The notes beneath the pieces are model-generated. The model made no database searches and was not told where the DNA came from. It saw only the letters and a list, made by a program, of their open reading frames with translations. A program made the position numbers and the translations under genes. A DNA stretch of 9,792 nt from Fusobacteriota bacterium (GTDB taxonomy: Bacteria > Fusobacteriota > Fusobacteriia > JAPLKR01). The DNA lies in the NCBI GenBank assembly GCA_026387965.1, contig JAPLKR010000067.1, positions 1 through 9,792 on the forward strand, given 5' to 3'. Below, piece after piece: positions 6,209 to 9,792 of this stretch (its first letter is position 1; each line of letters opens with the position of its first letter).

Positions 6209-6625
6209 ATGCAGCTAAGTGATATGGAAGAGCATTTTTATTTTACGGTGACAGAAAAGAAATGGGTTAGCGAAAAATTGTCAGAGTTAGAACTATTAGA
6301 GATTTCGATTTCAAAGATTCTTTCTAAAAGTGTGATTTCACAAAACAAAAAAGAGAATTCGGCAAAGTTTATTGAAAAGTTGCAAGAGATTTTTTCTCCT
6401 ATTCAAGTGAAGTTTAACCGAGAGATTGCAGAGATAAAAAAAAGAGTAAAATACCCGAATGTTAGTATTAATATTCCTCAAAATTTAGAGGGAGAGTACG
6501 TTGAAGTAGTACTAAAGTTAAAGAATGGTAAGCAAGCCAAAGAGGTAATTGAGTTTTTAAACTCTAAAAAAGAGCATTTTGAAAATTTAGTAACACTTTT
6601 TCAAGGTGGTGGAATAGAGTTGTAA
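6209..6625 (+). CDS. Uncharacterised 138-residue cytosolic protein coupled to lepB
   Basis: I do not recognise this protein. It has no signal peptide, membrane segment or cysteines and is rich in Lys and Glu. Residues about 16-75 look strongly helical and may form a coiled coil (KKWVSEKLSELELLEISISKIL). The region about 83-105 (YPNVSINIPQNL, then EYVEVVLKLKNG) looks like beta strands, followed by another helix and the tail FQGGGIEL. The ATG at 6209 directly follows the lepB TAG with no strong ribosome binding site (only GGGAA about 13 bases upstream), so translation probably depends on ribosomes finishing lepB. A second ATG at 6224 is a possible start but no better supported. It ends one base before the terminator stem, so it is the last gene of the lepB transcript. 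Confidence 0.75.
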   Translation: MQLSDMEEHFYFTVTEKKWVSEKLSELELLEISISKILSKSVISQNKKENSAKFIEKLQEIFSPIQVKFNREIAEIKKRVKYPNVSINIPQNLEGEYVEVVLKLKNGKQAKEVIEFLNSKKEHFENLVTLFQGGGIEL

Positions 6626-6651
6626 AAAAGAGAAGGTGCTCCTTCTCTTTT
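6626..6651 (+). terminator. Rho-independent terminator after the lepB operon
   Basis: AAAAGAGAAGG (6626-6636) pairs perfectly with CCTTCTCTTTT (6641-6651) around a TGCT loop. It starts one base after the stop codon of the 138-residue gene. The U-tract is short and lies within the stem's T side. Confidence 0.85.
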
Positions 6652-6678
6652 GACTTATTTAAAGCTAAGGGTTATATA
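6650..6678 (+). promoter_or_regulatory. Sigma70-type promoter upstream of the lepB remnant and MFS genes
   Basis: TTGACT at 6650-6655, overlapping the last bases of the terminator, and TATATA at 6673-6678 with a 17-base spacer. It would start RNA near 6685, ahead of the lepB remnant, so the MFS gene would have a leader of about 330 bases. It may originally have driven the lost lepB paralogue. Confidence 0.55.
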
Positions 6679-6692
6679 TAAATCTGGTTTTA

Positions 6693-6835
6693 ATGAAAAA
6701 GTATTTTTTTACGGTAGGCGATAATTCTCTTAAAAGTTTAGATTCTCGTTATTGGTGATCTGTAGATCTACCCAGATGAAAGGGTAGCGTATTCTTTAAA
6801 TTTTCCCAATTCAAGATATGGGAATCGTAAGATAA
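6693..6835 (+). pseudogene. Decayed 3' fragment of a second lepB
   Basis: The frame from 6693 reads KKYFFTVGDNSLKSLDSRYW, matching LepB box E (NYYFCMGDNSLDSLDSRYW). It then meets TGA (6756-6758), VDLPR, a second TGA (6777-6779) and KGSVFFKF. One lost T near 6804 shifts the frame, after which QDMGIVR and TAA match the lepB end exactly. The last 48 bases differ from 6160-6208 by five substitutions and that one deletion, and 21 bases (6805-6825 versus 6178-6198) are identical. Upstream, several differences are synonymous (AAC/AAT, AGC/AGT, TAC/TAT), suggesting a formerly functional paralogue. Ser and Lys boxes are absent, so the fragment cannot be a peptidase. Confidence 0.88.
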
Positions 6836-6836
6836 G

Positions 6837-6998
6837 GTGATAGAGCAATTCAATGTAGAGAGAGTCATTTATTTGCAAAATGATCAATTAATAAACAACA
6901 AAGAATATGAAGTGCAAATCGCGCTCAAAAACTTTCAAAACAGAAGGAACGCCTTGTCTTTTGTTCTTTGCTATTATTATAAAAAAAATAATAGATAA
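6837..6998 (+). CDS. Short open frame of 53 codons, doubtful
   Basis: From a GTG one base after the lepB-remnant stop, the frame reads IEQFNVERVIYLQNDQLINN and ends CYYYKKNNR, with a plausible soluble-protein composition in its first 40 residues. There is no good ribosome binding site and I recognise no family. Its position directly behind a lepB stop mirrors that of the 138-residue gene, so it may be what is left of a second copy of that gene, but the residue match is too weak to show it. It may equally be non-coding. Confidence 0.25.
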   Translation: MIEQFNVERVIYLQNDQLINNKEYEVQIALKNFQNRRNALSFVLCYYYKKNNR

Positions 6999-7017
6999 AA
7001 TAGGAATAGGGGGAGAG

Positions 7018-8406
7018 TTGAAATTATTAAAAGAGTATTCTTTAAGGCAATTTATCGGTCTAATGGTGATATCAACATTATTATTGATGGAAAATATAGA
7101 TTCGAATATTCTCAATGTTGCCATTCCTCAAATGTCCAAAGTTTTTAATGAACCTGTATTGACTATGAAGCTTGCGATTACGAGTTACATTATTGGAATT
7201 GCAGTATTTATACCCATTTGTGGTTGGATATCTGATAAATTCGGGACACAAAAAACACTACTTATTTCAATTACGCTATTTACGCTAATGTCCGCACTAT
7301 GTGGGATGACGCATACACTACTCTGGATGGTTATTTTCCGCTTACTTCAGGGTGCGAGTGGTGCATTTATGGTGCCTGTGGGAAGACTCTTACTGCTTAA
7401 AATTTTTAAAAAAGAGCAGATGGTTAAAGCATATACTCTAATGAGTATGCCAACTCTGATTGGGCCTGTAGTGGCGCCAATATTGGGTGGTTACTTAGTA
7501 ACGTATTTTAGCTGGAAGTATATCTTTTGGGTAAATATTCCTATTGGGATTGTGGCGTTTCTTTGCACACTAAAATTTATTAAAAACTATAAAGAGGAGC
7601 AAGGGAAATTCAATTTAATTACGTTTACTTTTTTAGCTCTTTTTCTCTGCTGTTTTACCTTCTTTTTAGATATAGTAATTGTACCGGGTGCAAACCTAAA
7701 AAATATTTTTCTTTTTGGTGTTGGAACAGGGGTATTTGGCGCAATTTACTTTTTTTTAGAAAAAAATACAGATAATCCTGTGATTCGTTATAAACTCTTT
7801 AAGCTAAGAACCTTCAAAAGTTGTTTTATTGCTTCATTCATTGTTCGTGCCTCGCTAGGGGGAAGAGCTTTTATATTGGCAATTTTTTTAGAAGTGATAT
7901 TTGGACTTTCCGCATTTTCTGCTGGGCTTATTTTTATTTGGATGACACTTGGGATGGTTTGTTCGCGAACACTCCTTAGGAAACTGCTCCCACGGTATGG
8001 ATTTAAAAAAACGATTACCATTGGAAATATTGGAAGCTTCTGCGCTCTTATGATGCTTGCGTGTGTTACTGAGCCAGGGATACTTCTTAGTGCTGCACTG
8101 GTAGTCAATGGTATTTTTGCTTCATTTCAATTTATGAGTATGAACGTTTTGTATTATGAAGAGGTTGAATCTGTAGATTATGGATCCGCTGTTAGTGTTG
8201 CAACAACATGGCAACAGCTTGGGCTTTCAATTGGGATCATTGTAGCGGCGGGAACGCTTCATTTATTTAGTCTTCACGGAATGAATAAAATGTCATTTCA
8301 TTTAACATTTTTTATTCTTGCGCTCATTAATTTGAGCTGTCAATTTATGATTGCCAAACTTAAGCCTACAGATGGAGAAAGCTTAATGAAAAAAAAGGGG
8401 GAATAG
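7018..8406 (+). CDS. DHA2-family MFS drug exporter (MdtD/HsrA-like)
   Basis: A 462-residue inner-membrane proton-driven exporter of the major facilitator superfamily, DHA2 (EmrB/QacA) branch. Seen: NIDSNILNVAIPQM in helix 1 (the family D-x-x-I-x-N-x-A-x-P motif), motif A GWISDKFGTQK, an RLLQGASGAFMVPVGRL segment matching the motif B region, and motif C GPVVAPILGG in helix 5. It strongly resembles MdtD/HsrA in its first half. The hydrophobic pattern suggests about 14 helices. The substrate cannot be read from the sequence. I chose the TTG at 7018, 4 bases after AGGGGG (7008-7013), which gives a normal N-terminus (LKEYSLRQFIGL). The ATG at 6907 adds 37 atypical residues without a ribosome binding site. 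It is followed one base later by a DeoR-type regulator, probably in one operon and possibly its controller. Confidence 0.88.
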   Translation: MKLLKEYSLRQFIGLMVISTLLLMENIDSNILNVAIPQMSKVFNEPVLTMKLAITSYIIGIAVFIPICGWISDKFGTQKTLLISITLFTLMSALCGMTHTLLWMVIFRLLQGASGAFMVPVGRLLLLKIFKKEQMVKAYTLMSMPTLIGPVVAPILGGYLVTYFSWKYIFWVNIPIGIVAFLCTLKFIKNYKEEQGKFNLITFTFLALFLCCFTFFLDIVIVPGANLKNIFLFGVGTGVFGAIYFFLEKNTDNPVIRYKLFKLRTFKSCFIASFIVRASLGGRAFILAIFLEVIFGLSAFSAGLIFIWMTLGMVCSRTLLRKLLPRYGFKKTITIGNIGSFCALMMLACVTEPGILLSAALVVNGIFASFQFMSMNVLYYEEVESVDYGSAVSVATTWQQLGLSIGIIVAAGTLHLFSLHGMNKMSFHLTFFILALINLSCQFMIAKLKPTDGESLMKKKGE

Positions 8407-8407
8407 T

Positions 8408-9226
8408 GTGGAAATTCAAAATTTATCTAAAGAAGAGCGTCATAGAGTTATATTAAAACACCTTTCAAAAAGAAACTTTATTAAGGTGAAAGATTTATCT
8501 GAAAAATTGGGTGTTTCCATGGAGACGATTCGACAGGATTTAAGTTATTTAGAAAGTGAACTAAAATTGAGAAAAGTTCACGGTGGTGCCATGCTCATGA
8601 AAGAGCCTGGGTTAGAACTATATTTTTCAAAACGTGTATGTCATAATGCGGCCGCAAAGAACGCCATGGCTCAAAAATCGGTTGAATTTGTGACCACAGG
8701 AGACACTATTGGTATCGGATCTGGAACGACACTATTACAAATGGCAAATTTGTTAGAAACGGTGAAAGGTATTACGGTTGTGACAAGTTCTATTCCTGTT
8801 TTGAATCGCTTAGCTGAATTTAAGCAGTTAGGAAATTTTGATGGAGAAATTTATTTTATTGGTGGAAAAGTAAATGTAAATTTGCTCTCCACATCAGGCA
8901 GCTTAACAGAAAAAATGTTTAGGGATGTTTATTTGGATAAATGTTTTTTTTCGTGTGATGCATTATCACCAGAAGGCATATTTGCACATAGCTCCAATGA
9001 AGCCTTATTGACCCAGTTATATTTAAAACATGCCTCTAAGGCGATACTTCTTGTCGATTCAAGCAAAATGAATCAACAAAACTTTATTAAAATAGCGAAT
9101 TGGAGTAAAATTGACACGGTTATCACGGATGGAAAGTGTAGTAAAAAATATGAAGAAATAGTCCAAGAATTCGGAGTAGAGTGGGTTGAAGTTCGAAAAC
9201 CAAAAATAGAGCAACACTTTGCATAA
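8408..9226 (+). CDS. DeoR-family transcriptional repressor
   Basis: A 272-residue DNA-binding regulator. Seen: the N-terminal winged helix (residues about 10-62) with the recognition helix in SMETIRQDLSYLE and the family signature LRKVHGGAM. The DeoRC sensor fold follows, with GDTIGIGSGTTLLQMA (98-113) that binds a phosphorylated ligand in relatives, VVTSSIPVL (124-132), CDALSPEGI (183-191) and ILLVDSSKM (213-221). Relatives usually sense sugar phosphates and control sugar genes. Here no kinase or sugar enzyme is adjacent, and the only partner is the MFS exporter. The GTG start at 8408 is preceded by AAGGGGG and lies one base after the MFS stop, so translation is likely coupled. Length is slightly above the usual 250-260, owing to a longer C-terminal tail. 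Confidence 0.95.
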   Translation: MEIQNLSKEERHRVILKHLSKRNFIKVKDLSEKLGVSMETIRQDLSYLESELKLRKVHGGAMLMKEPGLELYFSKRVCHNAAAKNAMAQKSVEFVTTGDTIGIGSGTTLLQMANLLETVKGITVVTSSIPVLNRLAEFKQLGNFDGEIYFIGGKVNVNLLSTSGSLTEKMFRDVYLDKCFFSCDALSPEGIFAHSSNEALLTQLYLKHASKAILLVDSSKMNQQNFIKIANWSKIDTVITDGKCSKKYEEIVQEFGVEWVEVRKPKIEQHFA

Positions 9227-9323
9227 GCATGACTTCTGGAGAAATGGTCATAGTGCCAAGATAGCGTTTCCTGATAAAATAGCAAATGGATATTCTGTTG
9301 TTGGAGAAAAATAGTCTTATCTT

Positions 9324-9372
9324 AAAAAAACATGGTTTTCTTTTGTAAAAACAAAGGAAAACCAATTTTTTT
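9324..9372 (+). terminator. Strong, possibly bidirectional terminator after the MFS-deoR operon
   Basis: A 14-base stem (9333-9346 with 9351-9364, one G-U pair) surrounds an AAAA loop. It is preceded by seven As and followed by seven Ts. It lies about 100 bases after the deoR stop. The stretch 9227-9323 between them holds no gene I can support. Confidence 0.9.
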
Positions 9373-9412
9373 GAACGTATTAAGAGCAAAGCCAAGTGGT
9401 CAAAAGTTTGGC

Positions 9413-9441
9413 TTGAAAGAGTTGGGACAATTTGATAAGAT
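9413..9441 (+). promoter_or_regulatory. Sigma70-type promoter of pstC
   Basis: TTGAAA at 9413-9418 and TAAGAT at 9436-9441 with a 17-base spacer, 37 bases before the ATG. An inverted repeat AAGCCAA...TTGGCTT (9389-9395, 9408-9414) overlaps the -35 box and could be an operator. I do not see a convincing PhoB/PhoP box. Confidence 0.55.
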
Positions 9442-9477
9442 ACACCTATAAAGCAAAGTTAACAATGAGGAGAAATT

Positions 9478-9792
9478 ATGTTTAAGCTGATTACAAAATT
9501 TTGCGCACTGCTTATTGTACTGGTTATGGGATTGCTTGTTATTGTTTTTATATGGAGAACCTTACCAACATTAACGGGTTTTGGGGCAAAATTTATTTGG
9601 GGAGTAGAATGGAATCCAGTTACAGGGCAGTTTGGTGCGCTAACAGCAATACTGGGAACGCTAGTTACCTCAGTAATTGCCATTATTATTGCAGTCCCCT
9701 TTAGCTTTTGGATTTCGGTACTTCTAACCGAGATGCTTCCAACAAAACTCTCTGCATTTTTTTCAAGGGTTATCGAACTTATGGCAGCCATT
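9478..9792 (+). CDS. pstC: Phosphate ABC transporter permease PstC (5' part)
   Basis: The first 105 codons of an open frame that runs off the right edge. PstC with PstA forms the membrane channel of the high-affinity phosphate importer. Seen: an N-terminal transmembrane helix (residues about 5-27), a periplasmic stretch with WGVEWNP, then FGALTAILGTLVTS (52-65), which matches the PstC segment opening the permease core. Two further hydrophobic runs follow, and LLTEMLPTKLSAFFSRVIEL resembles the cytoplasmic loop before the ABC-contact region. The ATG has GAGGAGA 6 bases upstream. No pstS (phosphate-binding protein) precedes it. The gene has its own promoter, separated from deoR by a terminator, so the two are not one operon. 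Confidence 0.88.
   Translation, partial: MFKLITKFCALLIVLVMGLLVIVFIWRTLPTLTGFGAKFIWGVEWNPVTGQFGALTAILGTLVTSVIAIIIAVPFSFWISVLLTEMLPTKLSAFFSRVIELMAAI

Noticed and set aside
6756-6779. TGA codons in the lepB remnant read as tryptophan (alternative code 4)
   Set aside because: All intact genes use TGG for Trp and none needs an internal TGA. The remnant also has a frame-shifting deletion, so decay explains it better. The absence of TGA stops among the genes fits a low-GC preference for TAA.
6907-7017. Upstream ATG adding 37 residues to the MFS exporter
   Set aside because: No ribosome binding site, and the added residues are basic and unlike family N-termini. The TTG at 7018 has AGGGGG in front and gives a normal N-terminus.
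7788-8108. Minus-strand open frame opposite the MFS gene
   Set aside because: It is antisense to well-conserved MFS helices, with no ribosome binding site, promoter or family match.
9219-9311. Open frame overlapping and following the deoR end in another phase
   Set aside because: About 31 codons from a TTG, no ribosome binding site, no recognisable family. deoR already has a complete C-terminus, so a frameshift is not needed.
9413-9480. Pho box upstream of pstC
   Set aside because: Only a single TTAACA-like hexamer (around 9459) is visible; the direct repeats at 11-base spacing expected for PhoP or PhoB binding are missing.

Overview
This is a low-GC bacterial window that uses the standard genetic code: every tryptophan in the intact genes is TGG, and stops are TAA or TAG. 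Most genes have strong AGGAGG-type ribosome binding sites, and promoters are sigma70-like. The phylum cannot be fixed from the sequence. The rplU-rpmA-obg block and the rplS-lepB neighbourhood are common in several low-GC lineages. However, L27 begins directly at MAHKKG, without the cleavable N-terminal extension typical of Bacillota and Fusobacteriota, and no Prp protease gene lies between rplU and rpmA. I therefore leave the lineage open.

Layout, minus-strand half (1-4128). One strong promoter and a structured leader precede rplU (L21) and rpmA (L27). An intra-operon terminator hairpin follows, then obg (ribosome-associated GTPase), miaA (tRNA A37 dimethylallyltransferase) and a SatP-type acetate/succinate transporter. 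This is mainly a ribosome and translation operon with a transporter at its end. Immediately after satP sits the end of an IS3-family insertion sequence that runs off the left edge. Its OrfA reading frame is broken by a stop codon inside the leucine zipper, upstream of an A6G slippery site. The IS seems to have inserted into the loop of satP's own terminator.

Layout, plus-strand half (4375-9792). rplS (L19) has its own consensus-like promoter and terminator. It is followed by an unusually long, six-helix signal peptidase I (lepB), an unrecognised 138-residue gene whose ATG abuts the lepB stop, and a terminator. A new promoter then opens onto a decayed second copy of the lepB 3' end (a pseudogene fragment not covered by any intact gene), a short open frame, a DHA2-family MFS exporter and a DeoR-family repressor one base behind it. 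After another terminator, a new promoter drives the start of pstC (phosphate ABC permease), cut by the right edge.

Most of the window is ordinary housekeeping sequence. The points worth a second look are the lepB remnant beside a large multi-pass LepB with an unknown partner gene, the structure at the IS end (a GNRA-capped hairpin burying the transposase ribosome binding site), the terminator apparently split by the IS, and the terminator placed inside the rpmA-obg operon. I found no CRISPR array, phage genes, tRNA, rRNA or clear novel defence system.
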